A stretch of 32,272 nt of DNA from an uncultured Alphaproteobacteria bacterium (GCA_947259795.1 CAMYNJ010000156.1:1-32272), one strand, 5' to 3'. Positions 1-6,596 are shown, counted from the stretch's first letter. The notes: generated from the sequence alone by a model not told the origin. Numbers and translations are program-made.

Positions 1-1212
1 GACAAGGTGCCGATGCGCGAAAAAGGCATGACGCCCTATGAGCTGATGCTGTCGGAAAGCCAGGAGCGCATGCTGATGGTGCTCGAGCCCGGCCGCGAGG
101 AGGAAGCGCGCGCTATCTTCGAGAAATGGGAGCTGGATTTCGCGGTGATCGGGCGGGTCACGGACACCGGCCGGCTGGTGCTGAAATTCCATGGCGAGAC
201 CGTCGGCGATATCGAGGTCGCACCGCTGGTCGCCAACGCGCCGGAATATGAGCGCCCGTGGGAGCCGACGCCGAAAGCAGCGATCATTGACCCGGACGAT
301 ATCGCCGCGCTGAACGACCCGATGGATGCGCTGAGGCGGATCATCGGCAGCCCCAATATGGCCTCGCGGCGCTGGATCTGGGAACAGTACGACCATATGG
401 TCATGGCCGACACCAACCAGCGTCCCGGCGGCGATTCGGCAGTGGTGCGCATCCACGGCACCGACCGCGGACTTGCCATCACCACCGATTCAACGCCGCG
501 CTACTGCCTGGCCGACCCGGAGGAAGGCGGCAAGCAGGCGGTCGCCGAAGCCTGGCGGAACCTGACCGCCGTCGGCGCGACGCCGCTGGCGGTGACCAAC
601 AACCTGAATTTCGGCAATCCGGAAAAGCCCCGCATCATGGGCCAGATCGCCGGTGCAGTGACCGGCATGGGCACGGCCTGCCGGGCACTGGATTTCCCCG
701 TAGTGTCGGGCAATGTGTCGCTCTACAACGAGACCAGCGGCGAGGCGATCCTGCCGACGCCCGTGATCGGCGGGCTGGGCCTGATCGAGGATCTGGACCG
801 GACCGCTCGCGTGCCAATCCCACGCGACGGTCTGGACCTGGTGCTGATCGGCGAGACGAAGGGATGGCTCGGCGCCTCGCTTTACCTGCGCGAGATCGAG
901 GGCCGCGCGGAAGGCGCGCCGCCGCCGGTCGACCTGGCGGCCGAGAGGCGCAACGGCGATTTCGTGCGCGGGCTGATCCAGGCGGGCCGCGTGGCGGCCT
1001 GTCACGATTTGTCGGATGGCGGCCTGGCCGTCGCGGTTACCGAGATGGCTATGGCCGGCGGGATCGGCGCGAATCTGGAGGATCGCGGCGATCGTGGCGG
1101 ACGCGCAGGCGGCCGGCGTGCCGGCCAGTTTGGTGGGAGAAACCGGCGGCGATGCGTTGACAGTTGGCGGCCGCCATACCATATCGATCGACGAGTTGCG
1201 GCGGAGCCATGA
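1..1212 (+). CDS. purL: Phosphoribosylformylglycinamidine synthase subunit PurL, C-terminal part, frameshifted near its end
   Basis: PurL is the large subunit of FGAM synthase in de novo purine synthesis; it makes FGAM from FGAR, ATP and ammonia supplied by PurQ. The window opens inside the gene, and the frame is open from base 1 (DKVPMREKGMTPYE). Family sequence is clear from MTPYELMLSESQERM through the DTNQRPGGDSAVVR, LNFGNPEKP and GNVSLYNETSG segments to HDLSDGGLAVAVTEMAMAGG at about 1003-1060. Soon after GIGAN the frame turns into an Arg/Gly-rich run ending at 1212. The genuine PurL terminus continues in the +1 frame to 1246, and the usual FGEDQAR segment of about 35 residues is absent. 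Either a real disabling deletion or a sequence/assembly error fits. Downstream bolA and grxD are the usual alphaproteobacterial neighbours. Identity is certain; intactness is doubtful. Confidence 0.9.
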   Translation, partial: DKVPMREKGMTPYELMLSESQERMLMVLEPGREEEARAIFEKWELDFAVIGRVTDTGRLVLKFHGETVGDIEVAPLVANAPEYERPWEPTPKAAIIDPDDIAALNDPMDALRRIIGSPNMASRRWIWEQYDHMVMADTNQRPGGDSAVVRIHGTDRGLAITTDSTPRYCLADPEEGGKQAVAEAWRNLTAVGATPLAVTNNLNFGNPEKPRIMGQIAGAVTGMGTACRALDFPVVSGNVSLYNETSGEAILPTPVIGGLGLIEDLDRTARVPIPRDGLDLVLIGETKGWLGASLYLREIEGRAEGAPPPVDLAAERRNGDFVRGLIQAGRVAACHDLSDGGLAVAVTEMAMAGGIGANLEDRGDRGGRAGGRRAGQFGGRNRRRCVDSWRPPYHIDRRVAAEP

Positions 1213-1246
1213 GGAATGGCTGCCGTCATTCATGGCGCAGCCGTAA
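1082..1246 (+). pseudogene. purL: Out-of-frame genuine C-terminus of PurL
   Basis: Read in the frame shifted from the main purL frame, this stretch gives AAIVADAQAAGVPASLVGE, then TGGDALTVGG, ISIDELRRSHEEWLPSFMAQP and a TAA stop at 1244-1246. This is the normal end of alphaproteobacterial PurL. It has no start codon of its own in a sensible place and no ribosome binding site, so it is the displaced tail of the upstream gene and not a separate gene. The junction lies at about 1066-1085, where the short near-repeat GATCGCGGCGATCGTGGCG occurs. Confidence 0.8.
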
Positions 1247-1283
1247 AACCGGGTGCGTGCCTTAGAGGTAAGGAATTTCAGAC

Positions 1284-1517
1284 ATGGCTATGGAAGCGAG
1301 CGAGATCGAACGGCTGATCAAGGAGGCCCTGCCGGACGCGGAAGTCCGGATCGAGGATCTGCGCGGTGATGGCGACCATTATTCGGCCTATGTCCGTTCC
1401 GCTTCCTTCAAGGGCAAGAATCGCGTTCAGCAGCATCAGATGGTCTATTCGGCATTGCAGGGCCGGATGGGCGGCGAACTGCACGCGCTGGCGCTGCAGA
1501 CCGCGGCGTCGGATTGA
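1284..1517 (+). CDS. bolA: BolA family protein
   Basis: A 77-residue protein spanning a whole BolA domain: MAMEASEIERLIKEALPDAEV at the N-terminus, then DHYSAYVRSASFKGKNRVQQHQ and VYSALQGRMGGELHALAL. The fold has a helix-turn-helix-like loop, and the HQ(M)VY..L motif with its conserved histidine matches the family region that helps bridge a [2Fe-2S] cluster with monothiol glutaredoxins. The start ATG follows GAGGTAAGG at a usable distance. The partner glutaredoxin gene begins 61 bases downstream, the classic BolA-Grx pairing for iron-sulfur trafficking and iron sensing. Which BolA subtype it is cannot be settled from sequence alone; it is short and lacks extensions. Confidence 0.93.
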   Translation: MAMEASEIERLIKEALPDAEVRIEDLRGDGDHYSAYVRSASFKGKNRVQQHQMVYSALQGRMGGELHALALQTAASD

Positions 1518-1578
1518 ATTTCCGCTATAGGTTAGAGACAGGCCGCGGCGCGGCCCGGCAAACAAGGATCAGAGAGAC

Positions 1579-1914
1579 ATGGATAATGTAGTTTTCGACC
1601 GTATCCGCGAGGAAATTTCGGAAAACGACGTGGTGGTCTTCATGAAGGGCACGCCCGTCTTCCCGCAGTGCGGCTTTTCCTCGGTGGTGGCGCAGGTGAT
1701 GACTGCCCTGGGCGTGAAATTCAAGGGCATCAACGTGCTGGAGGACCCGGGTATCCGTGAGGGAATCAAGAGTTTCAGCAACTGGCCGACCATCCCGCAG
1801 CTCTATGTGAAGGGCGAATTCGTCGGCGGCTGCGACATCGTGCGCGAAATGTACGAGAACGGTGAGCTGAAGCAGCTGATGAGCGAAAAGGGCGTCCAGA
1901 CCCAGGCGGCGTGA
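1579..1914 (+). CDS. grxD: Monothiol CGFS-type glutaredoxin (Grx4/GrxD)
   Basis: A 111-residue single-domain monothiol glutaredoxin. The active-site motif CGFS is at residues 31-34, preceded by VVVFMKGTPVFPQ, with the glutathione-binding features WPTIPQLYVKGEFVGGCDI near residues 70-90. Proteins of this class carry a glutathione-ligated [2Fe-2S] cluster, as a homodimer or with BolA, and deliver it to apo-proteins; they are poor general disulfide reductants. An ATG preceded by AGAGAGAC gives the standard N-terminus. It lies directly after bolA on the same strand and ends just before a strong hairpin, so bolA-grxD is probably the end of the purL transcript. Confidence 0.95.
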   Translation: MDNVVFDRIREEISENDVVVFMKGTPVFPQCGFSSVVAQVMTALGVKFKGINVLEDPGIREGIKSFSNWPTIPQLYVKGEFVGGCDIVREMYENGELKQLMSEKGVQTQAA

Positions 1915-1940
1915 CGACCGGACTAATCGCATCGAATGGA

Positions 1941-1967
1941 AAGGCGCCCCAACCGGGGCGCCTTTTT
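1941..1967. terminator. Bidirectional intrinsic terminator between grxD and the facing lipoprotein gene
   Basis: Perfect 10-base-pair stem AAGGCGCCCC (1941-1950) with GGGGCGCCTT (1955-1964) around an AACC loop. It is followed by T's on the plus strand and, read backwards, preceded by A's that become U's for minus-strand transcripts. It sits between the grxD stop at 1914 and the stop of the convergent lipoprotein gene at 1967, so it can end both transcripts. Confidence 0.88.
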
Positions 1968-2572
1968 CATTCCGGCGATGACGGTCCGGACCCGGACCCG
2001 CATGGCGGAAGATCCAGGCCTGCGCCGGAGTCCGGGACGGCGGATCGCAGATCGAAGTTGCGGGCCATGGTGATAAACTCATCCTCGTTGTCGGTTCTCA
2101 GATAGGTGGAGACCAGCAACGCGCCCTCGGGCAGCCGTTCGCGCCGGCAGCCGGCAGCGCCGATCGACAAAGAGCCTTTCGTGCCGTCGGGGTCCTGTTC
2201 CTTCCAGGCCTTGATCTTGCCGCGCAGGTCCGTTAGCCGCGCCATGTCCGCTTCCGCCACGCGGAACACCGACAGGTGAAAACCAGGCTTCACCTCCACA
2301 CCGGGTATGTCGGCGGCCGCTGCACCGGCTATCTTTTCAAGGATAAACCGCTCCTGCAGATTTTCATCCGGGTTCGGGCGTTCAGCGCCGATTTCCAGCA
2401 CGGCGCCGTCTTCGCGGACCTCTAATGCGTCCGGCATCTGCACGGCAACCCTGATTTGCCGCGCGTCCGCCGTCATAAGATCGAGCTGCCGGAGCTTCAG
2501 CATGGACGAAATCGGCATATAGCCGCATCCTGCCAGCGCAAGAAAGGCCAGCCCAACGAGTATTTCCCGCAT
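1967..2572 (-). CDS. Predicted lipoprotein of unknown function
   Basis: A 201-residue protein beginning MREILVGLAFLALAGCGYM, a short signal with a lipobox LAGC (Cys 16), so it should be lipidated and periplasm-facing. The ATG at 2572 is preferred over an in-frame TTG six bases upstream because GGAG lies 7 bases before the ATG. The mature part has no motif I recognise. It contains alternating predicted strands (QIRVAVQMPDALEV, AVLEIG), a charged middle (DLRGKIKAWKEQ) and a Pro/Gly/Ser-rich end. Two cysteines occur, the lipobox one and one in GAAGCRRE. It is transcribed divergently from the DUF2975/XRE operon across an AT-rich spacer and ends at a shared terminator. A role in the envelope is an inference only. 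Confidence 0.75.
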   Translation of the reverse strand: MREILVGLAFLALAGCGYMPISSMLKLRQLDLMTADARQIRVAVQMPDALEVREDGAVLEIGAERPNPDENLQERFILEKIAGAAAADIPGVEVKPGFHLSVFRVAEADMARLTDLRGKIKAWKEQDPDGTKGSLSIGAAGCRRERLPEGALLVSTYLRTDNEDEFITMARNFDLRSAVPDSGAGLDLPPCGSGSGPSSPE

Positions 2573-2587
2573 TCGCAATCTCCATGT

Positions 2588-2617
2588 TTGACATATAATT
2601 TATAATGTATTACATTA
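2588..2617 (+). promoter_or_regulatory. Promoter with overlapping palindromic operator for the DUF2975-XRE operon
   Basis: A consensus -35 TTGACA (2588-2593) is followed after 17 bases by a -10-like TACATT (2611-2616). A perfect inverted repeat TAATGTA-T-TACATTA (2603-2617) covers the spacer end and the -10, the place where a repressor would block RNA polymerase. The surrounding 2573-2650 spacer is strikingly AT-rich against its GC-rich neighbours. The downstream operon encodes a small XRE protein, the natural candidate to bind here. Weak -10-like elements on the other strand could also serve the divergent lipoprotein gene. Confidence 0.65.
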
Positions 2618-2650
2618 ATTTTTGATAACGTCAAATGAAAGGTTACGGAT

Positions 2651-3211
2651 ATGACGGCAACCGCGAAAGACGGCCCCGAGGGGTTCGGCCGCATCCGCGC
2701 GGCAAGCCGGTTTCTCAAAAACCTGACGACATTGGGTGCTGTGATCATTCTCGGATTCGGCGTTGCCTTCGCTGCCTTCCCGGTCTGGTTCGATCAATTG
2801 ATAATCAATGCGTTTCCGGAGTTGACGATTGCCACCGGAATTACGCCCTTCAAACGGACCGGGCTGCTCGTCCTGATGGCTTTTCCGCTGGCGGTGACAC
2901 TGTACGGCCTCTGGCACGCGCGCCTGCTGTTCGCGTCCTACGAAAAGGGTGAGATTTTCACCAGCAGGGCAGCCGGCCATATCCGCTTGGTGGGGCTGGC
3001 CATGCTGATCAACGCCATCCTGTCGCCGTTGGTCCATACGCTCGGCAGCATTCTCCTGACCTATGACAACATGGCAGGCAGCCGCGCCATCGCCGTTTCG
3101 TTGTCCAGCGATAGCTATTCGCTTCTGCTGACGGGTGGCCTGTTGATCGTGATCGGCTGGGTCATGCATGAAGCGGCCCGGCTGTCGGAAGAAAACCGGC
3201 AATTCGTCTGA
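2651..3211 (+). CDS. DUF2975-type integral membrane protein
   Basis: A 186-residue membrane protein with four predicted transmembrane segments, roughly residues 27-47, 66-88, 112-135 and 154-174, and a short charged N-terminal tail. The motif LLFASYEKGEIFTSRAAGHIRLVG between segments 2 and 3 is typical of the DUF2975 family (compare the GxxFt..ni..lr..G pattern). In many bacteria DUF2975 genes are followed by a tiny XRE/Cro-type regulator, as in Bacillus yoaS-yozG; here the regulator starts 9 bases after the stop. The biochemical function of the family is unknown. The pair may be an autoregulated membrane-associated switch, which is inference. No catalytic motif is visible. Confidence 0.8.
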   Translation: MTATAKDGPEGFGRIRAASRFLKNLTTLGAVIILGFGVAFAAFPVWFDQLIINAFPELTIATGITPFKRTGLLVLMAFPLAVTLYGLWHARLLFASYEKGEIFTSRAAGHIRLVGLAMLINAILSPLVHTLGSILLTYDNMAGSRAIAVSLSSDSYSLLLTGGLLIVIGWVMHEAARLSEENRQFV

Positions 3212-3219
3212 GGCCGCCG

Positions 3220-3432
3220 ATGCCCATCATCGTCAACCTGGATGTGATGCTTGCGCGCCGGAAAATGCGGTCGCGAGAGCTTGCGGAGAAGATCGGGATC
3301 GCGGAACAGAACGTTTCCCTGCTGAAATCCGGCAAGGTGAAGGGCGTGCGCTTCGAAACACTGGAAAAGATATGCCAGGCGCTCGACTGCCAACCCGGCG
3401 ACCTTCTCGAATTCCGGGAGGAGGAGGCTTGA
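3220..3432 (+). CDS. Small XRE/Cro-family transcriptional regulator
   Basis: A 70-residue protein made of one helix-turn-helix domain: MLARRKMRSRELAEKIGI, then AEQNVSLLKSGKVKGVRFET, then LEKICQALDCQPGDLLEF. The sequence matches the YozG-like subgroup of XRE regulators that accompany DUF2975 proteins. There is no ligand-binding or dimerisation extension. It is co-directional with the DUF2975 gene with only 8 bases between them, so it is likely translated from the same mRNA. The 15-base palindrome over the -10 of this operon is the most plausible target, suggesting autorepression; that link is inferred. It ends at 3432, converging on a minus-strand gene after 47 bases with no clear terminator. 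Confidence 0.85.
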   Translation: MPIIVNLDVMLARRKMRSRELAEKIGIAEQNVSLLKSGKVKGVRFETLEKICQALDCQPGDLLEFREEEA

Positions 3433-3479
3433 TCCGCAACGAAAACCAGCATCCGGAAGGCCGTCGCGGAGTCCGACGC

Positions 3480-3728
3480 TTAAAGCCCGGAAAGGATAGC
3501 ACCGAGATTCGGCGTCTTCCGTATCAGGGCATCGAGCGCGATTTCCGACGAATTCGCGTCAAGCGCGCGAACCCCGCTTGCGTCACACACGACGACGGCA
3601 AAGAACTCCTTGAAGGCGCTTGTCCAGTATCCCGCATCGCCCATATCGGATCGAACCCAGGCGCGCTCGATCGGCACGAGCGTGACATCGCCAACGCTCA
3701 AGGGATTGCCTGCCCGCAGCGCCTCCAT
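3480..3728 (-). CDS. Small GerW-like protein lacking the glycine-rich loop (hypothetical)
   Basis: An 82-residue soluble protein with no signal peptide. Its start ATG (3728) abuts the TGA of the upstream DUF2953 gene, so translation is probably coupled. I know no named family for it, but its motifs line up with the GerW protein encoded two genes upstream. G-x-P-x6-TL-x-P occurs at residues 7-19 here and 26-38 in GerW with identical spacing, and A-x7-GVR occurs at 44-54 here and 76-86 in GerW. The 35-residue Gly-rich segment between the two blocks of GerW is replaced by 22 ordinary residues (WVRSDMGDAGYWTSAFKEFF). It looks like a divergent, shortened GerW sister. Function unknown. Confidence 0.6.
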   Translation of the reverse strand: MEALRAGNPLSVGDVTLVPIERAWVRSDMGDAGYWTSAFKEFFAVVVCDASGVRALDANSSEIALDALIRKTPNLGAILSGL

Positions 3729-4340
3729 TCAGGCATTCCCCCGGAACAAACGCCGCCACGCTGGTAGCATGGTCGGTGACAGCATGAATGCCACCATCAA
3801 GGCGATGAAGTGAATCGGCACCAGGCGGAACTGGCCATGGCTCTCGACTTCGAATACCGGGTCGATAAATTCCGGCTCGATGCATACCGCCGCGCTCCGA
3901 AGGTTCTGCGCCATGCCGGCGACGGGCCCGATGACGGCCCACAGGCGACCGGTGTCGGCAGGGTCACCCAGACCGATGCGCAATCGAAGAAACAGATTCC
4001 GTGCATGGGTTGCGCGCAATATGTCGCGAATGAATCTATACAGGCGTCGGCGAAATGCCGGCTGTTTCAACAGCGAGACGATGCCGCGTGCGTTGACCTT
4101 CTTCCTGGTCTGCCTGGGCGGCTTTGCTTTCTTCCCTGGCGTGGGCTGAGGCAGCGGTCCAGGCCTGTCCGCCTGAGGGATGCGAAGCTGAAAACGCACG
4201 AGCCCAAAGAGCCAGCGGAAACGGACATGGCCCTCCGTCACCTTGATCCGATGGATCGAAAACACGACCGTCAGGGGTACCGCCGAGAGGGCGATTATGA
4301 GCGCCACCAGCAGCCCAAGCGTTAGCGCAATGGAAGCCAC
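3729..4340 (-). CDS. DUF2953-type membrane protein (YtfI-like)
   Basis: A 203-residue protein with an N-terminal transmembrane segment (residues 3-27), a short basic region rich in Lys/Pro (about 65-85), a central soluble domain and a second hydrophobic stretch near 175-195. The features LRLRIGLGDPADTGRLWAVIGPV and IEPEFIDPVFEVESHGQFRLVPIHF are characteristic of DUF2953: a GxGDPA(x)TG.l.g block and a P.F....... G...r..p block. The start is GTG at 4340, only 3 bases after the gerW-like stop. In Bacillus, ytfI (DUF2953) and ytfJ (GerW) are neighbours, so the pair is conserved far beyond spore formers. Its role outside sporulation is not established. Confidence 0.8.
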   Translation of the reverse strand: MASIALTLGLLVALIIALSAVPLTVVFSIHRIKVTEGHVRFRWLFGLVRFQLRIPQADRPGPLPQPTPGKKAKPPRQTRKKVNARGIVSLLKQPAFRRRLYRFIRDILRATHARNLFLRLRIGLGDPADTGRLWAVIGPVAGMAQNLRSAAVCIEPEFIDPVFEVESHGQFRLVPIHFIALMVAFMLSPTMLPAWRRLFRGNA

Positions 4341-4343
4341 TGC

Positions 4344-4703
4344 TTATTCGGCTTTACTGCTTCCGGGTTTGGCTGATGCCGCCTTGCCGACGGTTTCCAC
4401 CACTTTTTCCAGCACCGAGGCCGTGCCGCCCTTGATCGACTCGATCCGAACGCCGTCTTTGTTGACGACGATCATCGCCACGGGTTTTACGCCCCCGCCG
4501 CCGCCTGTGCCGCCACCGGTTCCGGCACCCTTCTTCGGGTCGGTGCCTTCGCCTGCACCGACACCAAAACCGAAGCCGACACTCACCAGGGGGATCAGCG
4601 TGTTGCCTTCAATAACGATCGGCTCGCCCACCACCGTCTTGGTATTGAGCATGCGTTCGATTTCTTCGATCGCTTTGCCAAAAAGACTTTCTACGTCTTT
4701 CAT
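4344..4703 (-). CDS. GerW/YtfJ family protein
   Basis: A 119-residue protein. The family core is VVGEPIVIEGNTLIPLVSVGFGFGVG, followed by a long Gly-rich tract (about residues 49-72) and PVAMIVVNKDGVRIESI. I chose ATG at 4703, not an in-frame upstream start, because GGAGG sits 4 bases before it and the family begins with a helix like MKDVESLFGKAIEEIERML. GerW was defined in Bacillus spore germination; homologues occur in non-spore-formers with no assigned function. Here it heads a three-gene unit with DUF2953 and a small GerW-like protein. With no signal peptide it should be cytoplasmic, possibly tethered through its DUF2953 partner (inference). Confidence 0.85.
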   Translation of the reverse strand: MKDVESLFGKAIEEIERMLNTKTVVGEPIVIEGNTLIPLVSVGFGFGVGAGEGTDPKKGAGTGGGTGGGGGVKPVAMIVVNKDGVRIESIKGGTASVLEKVVETVGKAASAKPGSSKAE

Positions 4704-4881
4704 TTCGCCTCCAGGGGCCCTTGGGACCTGTGCGCAATTGTCTGCGGGAACTGAAGAAGAATCGGGAGCAAGAAGCTCGTGCAATAGAGCTTAAGCATCT
4801 CAAGGCTGGTGTCGTTGATGTGGGTCAACACCGAGGCAATAGAATTGAACTACCTTCGAAACGGTATCCACGGGCGGCTTC

Positions 4882-5046
4882 ATGAAACTCCATGGCCCGG
4901 GCGCGGGCTCGGAGCCTTGGAACCGCCGCTTCTTCGACCTCAACCACTACCGCGTCATCATCCTCTTCGACCAGCGCGGCGTCGAACAGGGATATGTCCA
5001 CATCTGGATTTTTGGCGGGGTGCAGCGCTTCTATCTGAATTGGTAA
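4882..5046 (+). pseudogene. Decayed N-terminal fragment of a prolyl iminopeptidase-like alpha/beta hydrolase
   Basis: This 54-codon frame reads KLHGPGAGSEPWNRRFFDL, then NHYRVIILFDQRG, ending at TAA 5044-5046. It corresponds to the oxyanion-hole region of proline iminopeptidases (HGGPGAG....RRFFDP..YRVVLFDQRGCGRS), but one Gly of HGGPG is missing, and after DQRG the family sequence stops and is replaced by about 20 unrelated residues. The catalytic Ser, Asp and His regions are absent. The 4704-5100 stretch around it holds no intact gene. Bases 4720-4880 look less GC-rich than the flanks and contain a weak in-frame echo (VVDVGQHRGNRIEL) of the family's usual LDVGDGHRIYWE start. I read it as a relic. 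Confidence 0.55.
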
Positions 5047-5068
5047 AGGCGCCCCGAAGGGCGCCTTT
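5045..5068 (-). terminator. Hairpin terminator downstream of rpsD
   Basis: Perfect 10-base-pair stem AAAGGCGCCC (5045-5054) with GGGCGCCTTT (5059-5068) around a CGAA tetraloop. It lies 32 bases beyond the rpsD stop in the direction of rpsD transcription. The U run is short (UUU), so efficiency is uncertain. The stop codon of the decayed hydrolase fragment on the other strand overlaps its edge. Confidence 0.65.
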
Positions 5069-5100
5069 CCGTGTCTTGCGATCTCGCGCCTGGTCGAGGA

Positions 5101-5715
5101 TCAGCGTGAATAGAACTCGACGACGAGGTTGGGGTGCATCACCACCGGATAGGGTACGTCGGCCAGCTTGGGCGCGCGTACGTAGGTCGCCTGCATCTTC
5201 TTGTAGTCGACCGAGATATATTCCGGCGTGTCGCGCTCCGGCGACTGGATGGCTTCCAGCACCATCGGGATCTCGCGGCTCTTCTCGCGCACCTCGATGA
5301 GGTCGCCGTCGCGCATCCGGTAGGAGCCGATATTGACGCGTTTGCCGTTCACCTTCACATGGCCGTGGTTGATGAACTGGCGTGCGGCGAAGACGGTCGG
5401 CACGAAACGCGCGCGGTAGATCGCGGCGTCCAGCCGGCGCTCCAGCAGTTCGATCAGGTTCTCACCGGTGTCGCCGCGGCGGCTGTCGGCTTCCTGGTAA
5501 AGCTTGCGGAACTGCTTTTCGTTGATGTTGCCGTAGTAGCCCTTGAGCTGCTGCTTGGCGGCAAGCTGGGTGCCGTAGTCGGAAAGCTTGCGGCGGCGCT
5601 GGCCATGCTGGCCCGGGCGGGATTCGCGGCGGTTGAAGGGGCTCTTGGGCCGGCCCCAGAGATTGACGCCGAGACGGCGATCGATCTTGTACTTGGCGGA
5701 ATGTCTCTTGCTCAT
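5101..5715 (-). CDS. rpsD: 30S ribosomal protein S4
   Basis: A 204-residue protein, the normal size, starting [16 protein letters not shown] with GAAGGACC just before the ATG. The N-terminal arm lacks the zinc-binding cysteines of some S4 proteins. The S4 RNA-binding domain is at about residues 94-155 ([21 protein letters not shown], then [20 protein letters not shown]), and the family C-terminus [13 protein letters not shown] is present. S4 binds 16S rRNA early in 30S assembly. Here the gene is monocistronic, away from the alpha operon, as in many alphaproteobacteria. It has its own promoter and terminator. Confidence 0.98.
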   Translation of the reverse strand: MSKRHSAKYKIDRRLGVNLWGRPKSPFNRRESRPGQHGQRRRKLSDYGTQLAAKQQLKGYYGNINEKQFRKLYQEADSRRGDTGENLIELLERRLDAAIYRARFVPTVFAARQFINHGHVKVNGKRVNIGSYRMRDGDLIEVREKSREIPMVLEAIQSPERDTPEYISVDYKKMQATYVRAPKLADVPYPVVMHPNLVVEFYSR

Positions 5716-5854
5716 GGTCCTTCATTCCCGATCATGGTCGGTGTTGTGTTTGTCCGGTAGTCCACATCCGCGGCCCTGTGCCATAGAAGGCTGAGGCCAT
5801 GGAGGGCGGGGATTCGGCCAATCGCCGGCCCACATTCCCGGAAAGCGAGGGGCT

Positions 5855-5882
5855 TATATACGCATGAATGGCGGCAAGTCAA
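5855..5882 (-). promoter_or_regulatory. Putative sigma-70-type promoter of rpsD
   Basis: On the minus strand TTGACT (5882-5877) is followed after 16 bases by TATATA (5860-5855). This would give an rpsD leader of roughly 130 bases. The 413-base gap between rpsD and rpsF (5716-6128) contains no supported gene. It holds this promoter and, on the other strand, the rpsF promoter/leader region. Confidence 0.55.
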
Positions 5883-6001
5883 AGATTTTCGCCGACCGGC
5901 GGCCACCGGCGATCATTGCTATCGCCCTGCCCCGCGACCATATGACTGTCACAGCGACGGACCAGGGCCGATTTTTTCCTTTCCCCGGCCCGACGGATGT
6001 G

Positions 6002-6128
6002 TATATTGCGCCGCTTCATAACTCCTTGCCGGGCCCGTATCGGGGTTCGGCTAGGTCCGAACCGATCGAACCGCGGATGGGCCGCGGCGACGCCGGACCG
6101 CTAACAGCCAGAGGGAGTCTGACGACTT
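6002..6128 (+). promoter_or_regulatory. rpsF promoter -10 and structured 5' leader
   Basis: A -10-like TATATT lies at 6002-6007 without a convincing -35. Downstream is a stem ATCGG-(GG bulge)-TTCGG paired with CCGAA-CCGAT (6039-6066, loop CTAGGT). It is followed by a CCGCGG/CCGCGG hairpin (6071-6087) and the single-stranded-looking GCCGGACCGCTAAC at 6091-6104 before the AGGGAG ribosome binding site. Known rpsF leaders in several bacteria present a CCG motif bound by the S6:S18 complex for feedback control. The CCGGACCGC segment is a candidate for such a site, but the assignment is by analogy only. Confidence 0.4.
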
Positions 6129-6596
6129 ATGCCTTACTACGAGAATGTCTTTATCGCGCGGCAGGATATCTCCGCCGCCCAGGTGGATACGCTTGCCGAC
6201 ACCTTTTCGGAGTTTGTCACCGGCGCGGGCGGACAGATTCACCGCCGCGAATACTGGGGACTGAAGAGCCTGCAGTACCGCATCAAGAAAAACCGCAAGG
6301 GTCACTATGTTCTGATGAACATCGAGGCCCCCTCGGAGGCGATGCAGGAAATGGAGCGCCAGATGCGCCTCAACGAGGACGTGCTGCGCCACATGACGAT
6401 TCGCACCGAGGAAATCCCCGAGGGCCCGTCCGTCGTGATGCAGGGCCGCGGCGGCCGCGATGACGACCGTCCGCGACGCGACGGCGACCGGCCGCGACGC
6501 GACGACGACCGGCCGCGCCGCGAAAGCGAGGCGCCGAAAGCCGCCGCCGCACCCGCCACCGATGAGACCCCCACCGAGAAAGGAGGCGAGGAATGA
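6129..6596 (+). CDS. rpsF: 30S ribosomal protein S6 with charged repeat tail
   Basis: A 155-residue S6. The globular domain is at about residues 1-95 ([57 protein letters not shown]). It is followed by a long C-terminal extension with three DDRPRRD-type repeats and an Ala/Glu-rich end ([22 protein letters not shown]). Alphaproteobacterial S6 proteins often carry such tails. S6 binds 16S rRNA as a heterodimer with S18, whose gene overlaps it by ATGA. It leads the rpsF-rpsR-DUF2232-rplI cluster. Confidence 0.98.
   Translation: MPYYENVFIARQDISAAQVDTLADTFSEFVTGAGGQIHRREYWGLKSLQYRIKKNRKGHYVLMNIEAPSEAMQEMERQMRLNEDVLRHMTIRTEEIPEGPSVVMQGRGGRDDDRPRRDGDRPRRDDDRPRRESEAPKAAAAPATDETPTEKGGEE
6462..6524 (+). 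repeat. Three tandem 21-base repeats in the rpsF tail
   Basis: Copies at 6462-6482, 6483-6503 and 6504-6524 encode [14 protein letters not shown] and DDRPRRE. The first two copies differ at only a few bases; the third has diverged most. This is an in-frame expansion that changes tail length without disturbing the S6 fold. Confidence 0.9.

Noticed and set aside
4715-4884. A roughly 57-codon plus-strand frame containing RELKKNREQEARAIELKHLK
   Set aside because: No good start or ribosome site, no recognisable family; it may be part of the hydrolase relic but is not supportable as a gene.
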